NCBI RefSeq assembly: GCF_002234675.1
Contig: NC_019877.2
Location: forward strand, 1,563,541 to 1,627,540
Direction of reading: 5' to 3'
Source: Oryzias latipes
Lineage: Eukaryota; Chordata; Actinopteri; Beloniformes; Adrianichthyidae
Length of the DNA stretch: 64,000 nt
The notes beneath the pieces are model-generated. The model did not search any database. It had not been told where the DNA came from and saw nothing but the letters and a program-made list of their open reading frames with translations. Of this stretch, positions 42,701-55,635 are shown one piece after another. The first letter of the stretch is position 1. Each line of letters begins with the position of its first letter. The translations under genes and the position numbers were made by a program.

Positions 42701-45700
42701 AAACATTCACGCTGCAGTTTCTATGGCAACGTCAACGTGGGGAAGGACGTGAGCGTCGCTGAACTGCTGCGGTCCTACCACGCCGTCGTCCTCGTAAGCT
42801 GATGAGAAAAACGCCGCGGCGTCTCGGCTGACGCTACCGCTCGTCTCTTTAACGGACGTTCTTGTTCGCCGTCCGGCAGAGCTACGGTGCAGAGGGGAAC
42901 CGGAGCGTGGGGGTGCCGGGGGAACACCTGTCGGGGGTGTACTCCGCCAAAGACTTCGTGGGCTGGTACAACGGGCTGCCCAGCTGCAGAGAGGTACGCC
43001 GTTGCCCGTCTCATCGTAATCCCAGCAGCATCGTTCAGATTAGAAATCCCACCGTAGAGTTCTGGCTTTGCTGCTTTTACAGCTGGATCCGGATCTGAGC
43101 TGCGACACCGCGGTGGTTCTGGGACAAGGCAACGTGGCTCTGGACGTGGCCAGAATCCTCCTGTCTCCCCTCGACATTCTGAAGGTGAGCGACACCTGAG
43201 ACGAGGAAACGTCCTGCTGGAACTCAGACGTTTTTACTCACCTAATGAAAACAACCGCTATGCTCTTACCCTCATGCAGGCATTCTGGGTAATCTGGTGG
43301 CATCTGTCTAGAACTTTTTACCGTGGGGTACCCCACGGCTCCAATTTGGGGCCATTTTTTTCTTTTTGAAATATGCTAATAGAAGTGCTGCTGAATACAG
43401 GTTTTTGGTTTTAAACCCTAAAACATTCTAGGATTTGATTCTTTATATTTTAATGTATTAGAAGTAAACGCTGCACTGACAATTGCAACACCAAAAGCCT
43501 TTTAAAAACACAAATCCTTAATTCTGAGCTGTTTTTGCCTCTTTAAGTCTTTTGCAATTCCATAGAAAACAGAATTCATCATTTTCAGTTTGACAATTCA
43601 ACATCAACACACAAAGTCTGGATATTTTATTCTGAATCTGTTTTTTTTCTTCAACATTTCTAGTCCAAAAACTGTTTTAATCCATTTTGAAGAATCAAAG
43701 TTAAATCTGAGACTGAAACAGACAAATCCTTTAACAAGCAGGAGGCTGTGGTTGAAACCGGGTTCTGCTGTACGTTCAGTTGTTGGTTCTTATGTTTGTG
43801 TTTAAAGATGAAATGAGCTTTTCTAAAAAACCATCAGCAGAGCTTTGGTCAAAACTTCTCAATATGGTTTTATTTTGTGGTCCCTGCAGAAAACGGACAT
43901 CACTCAGCCGGCTCTGGATGCTCTGGCAGCCAGTCGGGTGCGCAGCGTTTGGATCGTGGGCAGGAGGGGGCCCATGCAGGTGGCGTGCACCATAAAGGTG
44001 CGTCAGACCGGACAAAACGCACAGAGATTTTAGGATTAAACAGACATTTCTGGGGGGGTAAAGAGGCTCTTATTTTGGTAAATCTTCTTCCGTCTTCCTG
44101 CAGGAGCTCAGAGAAATGGTGACTCTTCCGGGCACCAGGCCTGAGATGACGCCGAGCGACTTTGAAGGAGTCAAAGACGCCCTCAAAGGTCAGAGGTCAG
44201 GCTTCCCTCGGCCTGCTGCTCCTTCACGTTTCTGGGGCTGACCAGGCGCCGCCGTTTGGCCTCGTTGCTCATGATTGTTGATGAGATGATGAAGTTGTCT
44301 TGAAATGGAGGTGATTGACAGGAGGAAGGAAGTGGCGTTTTGTGGTTAACAGCTGACGTACAGAAGGCCTTGTAGGTCAGAGGGGGAAGGCTGAGAGGAA
44401 AACGCTCGCCGCTCTGCATCGCTGCTGCTGACGTGCAGAAACTGAGCGTTTTCTGAAGGCCAGCAGGGAAAGACAAACCCCCACGGGACACGCAGATGCT
44501 GCTCAGCGTGTCAGGGTTGAGGTTGAGGTGAGGTCAAGGCCGAGCGATAACGGCGTGCGTGGAGGACGGGTGTAGATGGCGGTTCACCGTCTTTGCCAGG
44601 TTTCTAGTGTGTCTCCGCAGAGCACAGAGAGCGTTCCAGGGAGCTCAGAAAGCTGAGCTGGCTAACGGTTTTTTGGCGCTCCGGTCTGAATGAATCTCTC
44701 TGGTGTCAGATCTGCCCCGCCCCCGGAAGCGCCTGACGGAGCTGATGGTGAAGACCGCCCTGGAGCGTCCCGGAGAGAAGGAGCAGGAGAGGTGGAACAG
44801 CGCCTCACGGGTCTGGGGTTTCCGGTTCTTCCGGAGCCCGGTTGAAGTTCTGCCCGACGCCGAAGGCAAGAAAGTGGCCGCCGTTCGTCTGGCGGTCAAC
44901 AGGCTGGAGGTAAACAAAGCTTTTTGATGATTCCTGGTTTGGTTGGAGGTTGAAGCTTCATCATCATGGCTGCTGCTCCTCTTCCTCCTCTAGGGTTCAG
45001 GAGAAGGAGCTCAGGCAGTCCGCTCTGGAGACGTGGAGGACGTTCCGTGTGGTCTGGTCATCAGCAGCATTGGCTATAAGAGCCTTCCCATCGACGCCGC
45101 CGTGCCGTTCGATTCCCGCAGAGCCATCGTTCCAAACTCCATGGGTCGCGTGCAGCAGGTTTTAGGTACCAACTGCTCCAAGTTTTCAGGGTTTTCTTCT
45201 AAAGTCAACTGTTTTTACTCTAACAAAAACAATGACAGGGCTGCACGGTGGTGCAGTGGTTAGCGCTCTTGCCTCACAGCAAGAAGGCCCCCGGTTCAAG
45301 TCCCGGCTGGGGGACATGAAAAACACAACATCAATGGGGGACCTTTCTGTGTGGAGTTTGCATGTTCTCCCCGTGCATGCGTGGGTTTTCTCCGGGATCT
45401 CCGGCTTCCTCCCACCATCCAAAAACATGCTTCATAGGTTGATTGGCAACTCTAAATTGTCCATAGGTGTGAGTGTGAGAGTGAATGGATGTGTGATTGA
45501 GGATATTTTACCCTGCGACAGACTGGCGACCAGTCCAGGGCATCCCTTGCCTACGCCCAAGTGGCCGGGATAGGCTCCGGCAACCCCGTGACCCCGAAAG
45601 GGAATAAAACGGTTAAGAAGATGAATGAATGAATGAATGAATGAATGATGAAAAAAAACAATGACATGTATTTTAGCCTGAACCTGAATCTGAATTTCTA

Positions 45701-46962
45701 CTAGAATCTCAATCTACGTTCTAAGATCAAAAGAAATCCTAATTAAGTTAAGCAAATAAGTGAAAAAATGATGAAAATGAAAGATCCAGTTATTTTGGTA
45801 TAAAAAGAATTTCTATCTTATTACTACAGAAAAATAAACAGACAAATCATTTTTAGGAAAGAAAAAGTATGGGACCTAAAGTATATCCCTGTGGTACTCC
45901 AAAATATATATAGCTGAGAAGCACCGAACAAATTCTGTTAAAAACTAATAATACTAATAAATATTTAACTTTAGAAATTCTGTGTATGTTTTGGAAATAC
46001 ATTGAAGGAAATCTAAAACTATTTCTTCAGTTCTGTAAAATGTGATATTTTTAGATTCTGTATTTAATTGAAAACAAAAAAACTTTATTCAAAAAGAACA
46101 GAAAATGTGCTCTGAAGGCTGTTTTCCATCTGCAGGTCTGTACTGTAGCGGTTGGTTGAAAACGGGCCCCACCGGCGTGATCGCCACCACCATGAACAAC
46201 AGCTTCGACACGGCGCGGTCGCTCATGGAGGACATGGACTCGGGGAAGCTGGACGTGTCTGCAGAGAAGCCGGGCTCGCTGAGGATCCGCGCTCTGCTGG
46301 AGGAGAAAGGTACCACCCCCCCACCCCTCTGGCGCTGGTTCTCCATCTCACGTGATGATCTGAGATACCTCGCAGGAGCGCCACGACCCGGAGCGCCACG
46401 ACCAGCATGCTGCTGCGTCGTGGACCAGCCTCCTCAGTCATATGAAATAAAGAAATAAGAAAGATCGACTGAAATGACATCAGAATAAAAACAATAAAAC
46501 CACGCAGCCTCTGAATGACACACTTATAGATGACAAAAGTAAAAGTGAGTATCATCTGCATAGCATTGGACATGTCGTTTACTAAAGACTGGGCCCGAGC
46601 ACGGAGCCCTGAGGTACACCGTAATAAAAAGCTTTTTCTACTTTCTCATATTAAGGTCTGACGTCACAGACCCACTCCAGTGAAAAAGGTGTTTTTGTTG
46701 CATGTTCCTGTGGCATCATTAAAATGAAAAGAAGAACGCTTTGTAAAGATGATCGGAGTGGAACTTTAAAACGTTTCCATGGAAACTGCAAAGTCTACAG
46801 AATCCAACCCGAGTGTCGTTTGTGTCTCCAGGAGTGGAGCCGGTGGTGTTTTCGGACTGGGAGAAGATTGACAGCTTGGAAGTGAGGAGGGGGGAAGCTT
46901 GTGGAAAACCGCGGGAGAAACTGCTGAGCGTGGAGGAAATGCTGGCTGTGGCCCGATCCTGA
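36770..46962 (+). CDS. fdxr: NADPH:adrenodoxin oxidoreductase, mitochondrial
   Basis: Flavoenzyme that passes electrons from NADPH through FAD to ferredoxin for mitochondrial P450s and Fe-S assembly, on the matrix side of the inner membrane. Twelve coding exons: 36770-36851, 37342-37442, 40557-40652, 42671-42793, 42880-42993, 43083-43184, 43890-43997, 44104-44188, 44710-44909, 44994-45165, 46136-46309, 46832-46962. All junctions are GT-AG and in phase, giving 495 codons (human about 491). The Arg/Lys-rich start ([20 protein letters not shown]) fits a mitochondrial presequence. FAD-binding [17 protein letters not shown] is at about residue 43, then [20 protein letters not shown]. The NADPH site is [14 protein letters not shown] and [10 protein letters not shown], whose arginines contact the 2'-phosphate. 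C-terminal [20 protein letters not shown] completes the FAD pocket. No defect is visible. Confidence 0.97.
40659..40721 (+). repeat. 21-bp tandem repeat, three copies
   Basis: Units at 40659-40679, 40680-40700 and 40701-40721, each beginning GAAACACAACCGC. They start 6 bp after the splice donor of FDXR exon 3, so they form the very start of intron 3. Copies differ at two to five positions. Confidence 0.9.
45238..45653 (+). mobile_element. tRNA-derived SINE, full length
   Basis: Head GGGCTGCACGGTGGTGCAG with pol III A-box-like TGGTGCAGTGGTTAGC and B-box-like GGTTCAAGTCC. The body contains GGAGTTTGCATGTTCTCCCC and TGGCGACCAGTCCAGGG. The tail is a GAAT repeat followed by A-rich DNA. An exact 13-bp duplication AAAAACAATGACA flanks it at 45225-45237 and 45654-45666. 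It lies in FDXR intron 10, same strand as the gene. Diverged relatives occur at 51340 and 55129. Confidence 0.9.
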
Positions 46963-47328
46963 ACCTCCAGAGGACAGCAAAGAATGATGGGATGGTGGTC
47001 CACAGCCTCAAAGGAAAAGATCAGCACTTTTTTAGAAACGTCACTCAGTGGAAATATCGTAGATTATTCTATTTTTAATCTCTGGGGATAAAAGTTTAGG
47101 GAAAGGTTGGGCAGCTTTCCTGTAAATTGACTGAAATACCTTCAGTTCCTGACATTTTTGCAGCTTTTACATCATTTGAATGAAAGAAATATTAACAATC
47201 AGCATAAATCTTTGCTGCTTCTGCATAGAACAACAGAGAATTAGAACTGCTGCTGCACTACAACTGTAACTGTACTTGATCTGTGTGTTGAACTCTGCGT
47301 TTTTTACATCTACAATTCAGAATTATTA

Positions 47329-47334
47329 ATAAAA
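47329..47334 (+). terminator. Poly(A) signal, FDXR
   Basis: AATAAA 367 bp after the FDXR stop codon, followed within 30 bp by T-rich DNA. It is the first canonical signal downstream. Confidence 0.7.
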
Positions 47335-49004
47335 TATGTATCTTTGCTGAAGAACTTCATCCTCACTTTGTAAGGAAAGCGTGAAGCTGCAGAATCCGAG
47401 GACCGTCAGCATCCATCAGCTGTTCTGGTTCAGGAGTTTGAAGTTCGTCTGTTCCGGATTGAAACTGAAGCCTGTAATCTTCATCACAGCAGCCTGTAGT
47501 CTACCTCTGCATGTCCAGACTGGTGTTTCCAGTGAATTCGCTGGCAGAGGATTCTGGGTTTCTCACACCTTTCCATGTAAATACAACTCTGTAGAAAAGA
47601 GGATCGTCACCTCTTTTACTTCTGGATAAATATTCTGTACGTCATCTTGAACGTGGTTTCTGGTCGCATTTCAGAAAGAGGGTCAAACATGGTGGTGGTA
47701 GTATGATGGTATGAGGCTGCTAGCAGCTCCTGGACTTGGATAATTTGTTATAACAGAAGCATAAATACTGACGTCCATTAGAAAATCTTGAAAGAAATTT
47801 TTTCTTTTCTATTAATTTATGAACTTAAGATGAAGAAAAATAATAAATCAACATAAAATTGGGTTCGGGGGGGGGGGGGGGGGGGGGTGAGCATGGCCAC
47901 ATCCTGGACCCAAAGGTGTTTTTAACTGTTTTTTCTACATTTCTCCAAAGAGGATCAGAATTCCACCTTTTCAGGTAGAATGTGTTTTATGTCAATCGAT
48001 GAACCTGAGATTTTGGTCACTTTTGTAGATTTAACTGGTGAAATATTAAAATTATACCATAAAGGATTTGACTTCAGGCTAAAAGACGTTTTTTTAAGAT
48101 GAGTGGATTATTTCTCAGCTCTGAAGTCACCTTTCCCCGACATCATTCTCATGAGAAGGTAGTAAATACCGATCATAGCTTTGAAGCATGAATGAAAGTC
48201 CCTTCCTGACACAATGGCCTTAAAAAAACAACTGAATCTTTGCTCTAAAATTCCTGCAACATTTCTGCTTTTCTTTACAGTGCTTTACAAAAATAAACAT
48301 ATAGTTATTTGCTGGGGATCTTCATTTCCTGTGAACAGAGATGCTCACTAATCCCTCATGTCTTAAAGTTTACAGTTAAAATGAATGAGATTTGTCTCAA
48401 ATCTTCTTTTTTTAGCCTGTCTGCTAAAAAACGTGCTTAAAAAAATGGATATATTTTTGGATCTGACAACGTGTCCTGGAGCCAAAAAAAAACCTGACAA
48501 ACATTCTACAAAAAAGGTGTGTCTGCTGAGGTCGACTTTCAAGTCATGTCTCTAGTTTCTGCATGTCAGACATGTCAAGTCAGTGCCTGGGAGTTTCACA
48601 TCGTCACATTTATAGGTTTGAAGAGAAATAAGTTCCTCTGGGAACAGAAACTGCAAAAATTCCAAGCCTGACTTGTTCTTTTACTGAGCTGGAGCTTGAC
48701 TTCCTGATAATCTTGCATTTAGTGTTCAAACTACAATCTGAAGTTTTGTTTTATGAATAGAAGTGTGTCGTCTGCGAAACGTTGGATATGTCTGTGTGTG
48801 AAAAATGCTCAAACCTGTTCGGGGTCGTGCATGTGGCCTGTGCCAAATATCAAGGAGGTCGACCGTTCAGTGAACCAGTAGAGAGAAAAAGTTCATCTAT
48901 GGCCGTGCTGCAGGCTACAGGTCATATGAACACGTATACAACACGTATGTGAGACGCAGACGTGTCGTACAGATTTTTCATTTTTTTGTACAAGGAGCCC
49001 GTAA

Positions 49005-49031
49005 GTGCACGTGATACCGTATCACGTGCAC
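49005..49031. repeat. 27-bp palindrome
   Basis: GTGCACGTGATAC, one C, then GTATCACGTGCAC: 13-bp arms that match perfectly around a single central base. Each arm includes CACGTG, an E-box core. The surroundings (48900-49150) hold several ACGTAT/CGTGTCGTAC strings also seen near 905 and 19177, so it may be an internal part of a DNA-transposon remnant. Confidence 0.85.
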
Positions 49032-51339
49032 ACCCTGTGCATGCAGCATTTGTGCACGGTCAGTAAAGAGTCACCTTACGAACAACTAGAGTGCAACAGC
49101 ATCACCTGTACGTCATATGTGCGAGTAACTTCCATTATCCTTAAAAATAGTTCCAAATGCTCCTACCACACGTAATGGTACGTTCCATTTTCATGATGTA
49201 CCTTGAGATGGTCAAGATGGTCGTATGAGCCTCAAGGGACCTGCAGACACACCATGCTCCTCTACGACCTTCCACGGACCGGACCACCCAAAAGAACGGG
49301 TCAAGCCCCCATACAGGTTTCCACAGTTCCATTCATTTCATTCGCACACAGAAACACATCTCACTTTTTCTAATTGTTTTGTTGGTTGTTTAAAAATACC
49401 ATCATCTCTTTCCCTTTGTTTAAACAGTTTCTGAAAAGTACGAGGAAATACCATATCAAAGCTTTATAGAGTAGTTTTACTGTGTACAAATGAACTAAAT
49501 GAAAAATGTGAATCATTTGGAATTAAGAAATATGTTTGGTCACAGTTTCCAGCATTTTGAGTAGCTCTTGCACGTTTATGAAGGCTGAAGAGAGGATGAA
49601 GCACCAATTTGTAGTTGTCTTCATACGCTAAGTGCCTCAAGCATGAGATAAAACGTGCCGCGTCGGACAAAAAGCAACGCTTTTGTAAAGAAAAACCTCA
49701 GAGAAATCTGGGGGAAGAATTCCACTTAAACCTGAATAAACAGCCAGCAGGTGCACAGGTAGACAAACCACAGGTGTTGAAGGAATGCCTGAAAGTGATG
49801 GACAGAGTGACAGGTCGATAAATAAAAAATTAGGTTGCCCTTCCTGAAAAGCAAACAATGCCCTGGAAGATTGTAGTTACACCAGTTCAGCCTGAGGCTC
49901 TGCTCAGACGAGCTCAGGACAATTTCGAAACTCAACTTTTTCCATGAAGGAGAAACCAAAAGTTATTTGGTTTAAATAAAGAGTCGAGTTGTAGGGAGAG
50001 AAAAAATGTCAGCAAGCATCTCTGACTTTCTGGTCCAGGACAGGACAGGAGAAACAAAAATGAAAGTGCTTTAAGAAAACCAGATTACACGACCAACACT
50101 TTCCACTCCAGCTTAGATTCAGCTTTTAAAGTATAAGGAATTTCCTGTAAACTTCATGCATGAGAAAGGGTAAAAACCATAGATATTAAGAAAATTATAG
50201 TGATTTGTGAAATATGTCACTGAATCTCTACATTCAGTTGCCATGCAGGAAACTAGTACTAGTTTATTTTGAAAGAGACAAACATCTCTTTGCAAGTTGA
50301 CCTCAGTAGGCCTTCGGTCCTTTAAAGTCAGTCATATTTTTTAGTTTAAAGAGTGTCACATTTAAAAAAGCAGTTTAAAATCTCCAATCATATAATGAGA
50401 ATCAGGATTTTTTTGTTACAAGGTTCAGTGTTTGGATCAAATATTTTTCATGTTTCTTTGAATTCTTCGTGGATGTTTAATGACTGTTTTTGCTCTCTGA
50501 ACACTATAACTTAACAGGGATGGAGAAGCGGTGGTAATATTGAGGCATCACTACCACCTAGAGGCAGAAGAATGTAACTGCAAGAGGTTTTTTCTTCCAA
50601 AGAGCCTTTCATTCACCCATTCCCCCTGACTGTTTTACATATTTAGGCTTTTTTGTCTTAATTATTAATATGTGTCTAAGAAGGAGAGGAAATGTCAAGT
50701 TTTTACTTAATAATATTCACAATCTAAGTTCAAAGCGGCGGATAAGAAAATGCTGATGACCCAGCATTCTAGCAGCATTTAAACGCATCATTTACACACA
50801 AAACCTGGAAACATGGAAATAGTTAAAGGCATTAGACAGAGCCTTTAAATGTCAAAGCAGAAATACAGAAATACTAAAAAAAAGAAGAGGAAAGATTGGC
50901 ATCCACAACATCCAAAAGAACTTCCTGTTCTCCATCAGGTCCCAGAGGTCCACAGAGGAGGGGAGAAGTCATGACAGAAACAGACCATGAAAGAAAACCA
51001 AAAAAGTTCAGGAAGTGCAGCTTTACAATCAGCATTCAGGCTTGAACTTGATGTCACAGTGAGGAAAGTCCAGCTTGGATGCAGAACTTGGCGTCCAGAG
51101 GAGATCGGTGGAATTTCCAAACGTGCAGACTGAGCTTTGGCCCAAACACTTCAGCGCTCAGTCCTCAAAGTGGACTTATCAGAAAACTTTTTTATTGGTG
51201 GAGAATAAAAGGAGCTGCTCCCACTTCTGACCTTGAACCCCATTGATGATAGAGAGAAGACTGGAACCAGGTGAGCTCACCTTTGACCTGCACCAACACG
51301 AGGAGACAGCAGGTTCTGACTGCTTCCTCCTCACAAACC

Positions 51340-51605
51340 ATCCACTTCCTTTTTGGGTCACGGAGTTGCTGGAGCCTAACCTGGCTACCAATGGGCAAAG
51401 GCGGGTCCACCGACCGGTCCCCAGCCTGCTGCAGGGCCACACAATCACTCCTAGGGACGATTTAGAGTAACCAATCAACCTCTGAAACATGTTTTTGGAC
51501 TGTGATAGGAAGTGCAGAGACGCGGGGAGAACGTCCAAACTGCACACAGAAAGGTCCCAGCTGGGATTTGAACCAGGGACTTCTCACTGCGAGGGGTGAA
51601 GTCTG
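51340..51605 (-). mobile_element. Diverged tRNA-SINE, reverse orientation
   Basis: The minus-strand order matches the SINE at 45238: a CAGTGAGAAGTCCCTGGTTC head, GGACCTTTCTGTGTGCAG, GGACGTTCTCCCCGCG and AGGCTCCAGCAACTCCGTGA near the end. It has decayed and lacks a clear tail or duplication. Confidence 0.7.
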
Positions 51606-52364
51606 ACCCTCCACCCTTTAGAAAAATATAACACTGATATGTATTTATGATGTTATTGTTACTATTTTGGTATATACAAACAAATTGTTGGTTTGTTTTT
51701 GGCATAATTAAATACAAACATGATGATAAAATAGACTTTTTCTTTTTTAAATGAAATAGTTTGTAACTTTTTACAGAGGGTTACATGACTTCCTTTCAAA
51801 ATAAGACAACACACCCTGTAGTAAATGTAGTTGTAGGTGGTGAAATAGTAATGATAATTAATAAAAAAATGTATTCTAGCGATTGTGGTGCTTCTCAACC
51901 TGAAATTCGTAAATCTAACTAACTCAGATAAATCACAGTTAATGACTGTCTTTTTTGGACCATAAATTGCATTTACGATCCTTCACTTAAAAAGAAGAAA
52001 TCCACCTTATTTTCCGGCGTACCTCAAGTATGTTCTGTTTACTGACATCAAATACATTTTCTCTGGAACATGACACTCAAAAATCTGTCCAAATGTTTTA
52101 GTACGACTTTGGTAAACGACAAATCTGCGTCCATTGATGGATTATTGTGGCATCATGGCCTCGTGGAGGGAAACTGTTTTCCACTTCATCTGCCTTGTCG
52201 TCAGAAAGATTCGGTACTGTTAAACATTAAAAACACGTTTTTTCTTTAACCACTTGTGGCTCCGGAGCCTAAGCTTGGATACCCCGGGTCTGACAAGTCG
52301 ATTACTTAAAAGCCACTTTGTTTTTTTTCCCCCTCTTCTAATTGTAAAATTTGCATCCATTCAT

Positions 52365-52445
52365 TTTCTAAAGTCACTTAATCCCTTTATGGGTCACAGG
52401 GTTGCTGGAGCCTATCCCAGGCACTGTTGGGTAAAGGTGGAACGG
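52365..52445 (-). mobile_element. SINE 3' fragment
   Basis: Contains GGGTCACAGGGTTGCTGGAG and CCTATCCCAGGCACTG, the reverse complement of the SINE 3' part (GGATAGGCTCCGGCAACC type). Too short to define ends. Confidence 0.6.
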
Positions 52446-53434
52446 TTCATTGCTGCATTTCAGGGTCGCATTGACCAAACACCCGGTGGTAAACTCTTTA
52501 TTCAAGTCCAAGTGAAGTTACAAGTCCCCGTCCACTAGTCCATGCCAAGTTTTTGGTCAGCAGTTTAGGTTTCAAGTCACACATTTGAGTCTTGAACCTG
52601 GTTTCACAGGTTCAAGTCTGGTCTAGTCAAAAGTCCAACCTCTAGTGTTTTATCATAAGTTTAAGCCGTACCCAAAGGTTTGGGTCAGAAATGTGAGTCT
52701 TTGGTCTGGATTTCTGAGGTCGTTCAGGTCAAATCCTTCATGCTTGAGTTTATTAAAAATTCTATTAAAAATATTCTTCTGTGGGTTTTTTTCTGTTCAA
52801 GGTGAGGCTAAATTAGGTGGAGTCCTGATTAAATGGTACGTTGCTGATCAGCTTCCATGGATTGATCTCATTCCTTTCATTCGGTCACCGCCGACACCAG
52901 GAAAAAACATCGTACCATCACATTTCTGTTTAGCTGAATCTCCCCCCTCAATGAGCAGACTAGGATTATGGCGGTAAAATCCGACCCATTTTATCTGTGA
53001 GCGTCTGTGTGAAAGTTCATGCCTATCAGAGAGTGGAGTTAATGAACAACCAATAAAACAGGTTGATACAGACCAACAACAGCTGTTATGTAACTGAATC
53101 CAACAGGATTTCTGTGTGGGTGTTGGAGTGTGAGGATGAGGAGGAGGATGCTTGTTTCCTGTCTAACAGGTTTACACATGAATGAGGTCGTATCTGGTTG
53201 TAATTATAAAATTGTTTTCTTTATTTAAGCTCCATGAAAAAAACGCAGGTTGAAAAACCGATGAAAAGTACCTTCATCAGAAAACTCCAAAGACTAGAGA
53301 TAACTAGCTGGTTGAGTGACCATAAACATTTATTTATTATCCTGACTGTGGAGGAAAAACTCAGAATATAAAGATAAGACATCTATTGCAGCATTTCTCT
53401 GGGAAACTGTGTTCTACTTCCTTCTTTTTTGTGT

Positions 53435-53627
<193 letters not shown>

Positions 53628-54110
53628 GACTTTATTAATCCCACAATGGGGAAATTTCATTTATCTGTGGCAGCAACACGACATTCAGAAATAATCTATA
53701 TAATATAACATCAATAAAGGACATCACAAATTACATTTATATTAGATAATTAAAAATATTACTAAAATTATTATGAAAAATTATTATCAAAAATGAGATT
53801 CTTATTAAATAAAGAAATAAATATTAAATAAATACAGCTGCAAAAGTGTAAAAAACATGCGGTCTGCAAAACATGTAAACTGTAAAAAAAAACATTACAA
53901 ATTTTTTCAAAATACAGAAATAACTAATGAAGTTCACACCAAGAACAAAAACAAACAACTGTTCAGGAACAAAAAACAATTTAAAATTGAAAAACAACAA
54001 CTACAACAAAAGTAAATGAATCAATGACTAAACAGAAAAACACCCCTGGGACCGTGGAGTGTCACTTTGACACGGTGTTGTACAGTCTGATGGCTGTGGG
54101 GAGTTAAAGT
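53628..54110 (-). mobile_element. LINE 3' end (CR1/Rex1-like)
   Basis: The minus strand reads PTAIRLYNTVSK then a stop at about 54060, comparable to PSAITLLNKL in the element at 17440. It continues through an A-rich 3' untranslated region to CCCCATTGTGGGATTAATAA and the tetranucleotide tail. The upstream frame is not intact. Confidence 0.65.
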
Positions 54111-55128
54111 CCCTCTTTTTGTTGTCTTTTCAGAATAAAATGACCAAAGCCCCCCTTTTTTCCCCACTTCATAAAACAGCTCAGATTTTTATTTGTTGTC
54201 ATTTCTGAATTTTTGTCAGACGACTTTAAGTTAGTAAACTTCCTTTTCTGTAAGACTTTTTGTTTGAAAATCTCAAACTTCCTGTCTTCTAAGCCAGCAT
54301 GGGACATTTGTGAAAGGTTGGATATTTATATTTTTAAAGTTTCTTCAAGTGTTCAAGTCTTTGTGTTCTTTAATTCTTGTATTGATTTCATTGGTTTAAA
54401 TCAATGTTTTTGTGCTTGAAGAGTCACATTCTGAGTTAAGGAATCCGAGGATTTCAGAAAAAACAGACCTGGGGTCAAACTTCTGCTTTTCCCCCTCAGG
54501 GGGGCAGTTTTCATTTCATGTGTGAGTGAAGGATTTCATTATCAGGAGGACAATTACTATTTATGAACAACAAAACAAGCGTAAATACTGTAAGCCTGAA
54601 GACAAATGAATTTTCAACATCAGCCTGAAACAACCTTTTTTTAAAGTGTTTGTTCTTGATTTTCTAATTCAGCTTCATGCAAAGCTAACTGGGTGCAATG
54701 GCGCCACCTGCAGGAGGAACCTGGTTTAGCCTGATATGGACGCTGCAAGAGAAGCTGCAAACCAAGCTGTGGGAGAAAAAACACCGGAGTAATAAAAAGA
54801 TAAGATAAAATAAAAAGTTTTTGTGTTGAGCCACTCATTCTGGTTCCTAACGTTCATTTTCATAATCATAAATTAAAGGAGACATGTAAGAGATCAGTGT
54901 TCAGTCACTCCACTATCTACAGTTGGGGTTTTATTTTATTTTACTTTAACTGGACAGATTATCAGTTCACACAAATGCTGACAATAGAGCTTGAGTTTTC
55001 TCCACGATAGACCTGCTGATCTCCTGTGCACAGATTTAAACCCACGCTTCCTCCAAAACAAGAAAATAAAACAACACAGACTTCAACAGCATTTTTGAAA
55101 CCATGCAGGGTTTTATTTTGTAACTAAC

Positions 55129-55635
55129 AGGGCTGCATGGTGGTGTAGTGGTTAGCACTCTCACCTCATGGTGAGAAAGTTCTGGTTCAAACCCAGCTGA
55201 GACCTTTCTGTGTGGAGTTTGCATGTTCTCCTCACTTGTGTTTGGGTTTTCTTCAACTTCCTGTCCAAAAACGCCATTCATAGCTTAATGGTAATTCTAC
55301 TTTGCAAATGTGGTTGTACAGCCCTGAAGAACTGTCAAGATCAGGGGTGGGCAATTCCAGGCCTCGAGGGCCGGTGTGTCTGCATGATTTCCAGATAGTC
55401 TTGCCCTACTCATGGCTGATTACCTGGTTCAGGTGTGTCCAGCCAATAATCTTGCTGTACTCATGGCTGATTACCTGGTTCAGGTGTGTCCAGCCAATCA
55501 GAACATGCCAGAGCAGGGTATGCTGGAAAACATGCAGGAATGCGGCCCTCAGTGCCCACCTCTGGTCAAGATGTTGATGGGATAGGCTCCAGCAACTCCA
55601 AGGGGGATTAAGTAGGTTCGGAAGCTGGATGGATG
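55129..55635 (+). mobile_element. tRNA-SINE interrupted by a MITE
   Basis: The head GGGCTGCATGGTGGTGTAG, TTCTGTGTGGAGTTTGCATG and the distal GGGATAGGCTCCAGCAACTC with a GGATGGATGGGTGG tail match the SINE at 45238. The middle is split by the 223-bp MITE at 55342-55564. Strongly diverged, hence older than the copy in FDXR intron 10. Confidence 0.8.
55342..55564. mobile_element. hAT-like MITE with 8-bp target duplication
   Basis: Ends CAGGGGTGGGCA and TGCCCACCTCTG are inverted repeats with one mismatch. The exact 8-bp duplication GTCAAGAT flanks it (55334-55341 and 55565-55572), the length made by hAT transposases. The interior has a tandem duplication of about 52 bp (CTACTCATGGCTGATTACCT repeated as GTACTCATGGCTGATTACCT). 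No coding capacity. Confidence 0.93.

Noticed and set aside
44183-44491. 102-codon minus-strand ORF in FDXR intron 8 with [14 protein letters not shown]
   Set aside because: No splice, promoter or family support, and the DNA is GC-rich so long open frames are expected by chance.
45238-45310. Possible tRNA gene from the A/B-box-like sequence
   Set aside because: No tRNA cloverleaf can be drawn, and the continuation plus target duplication show it is a SINE head.
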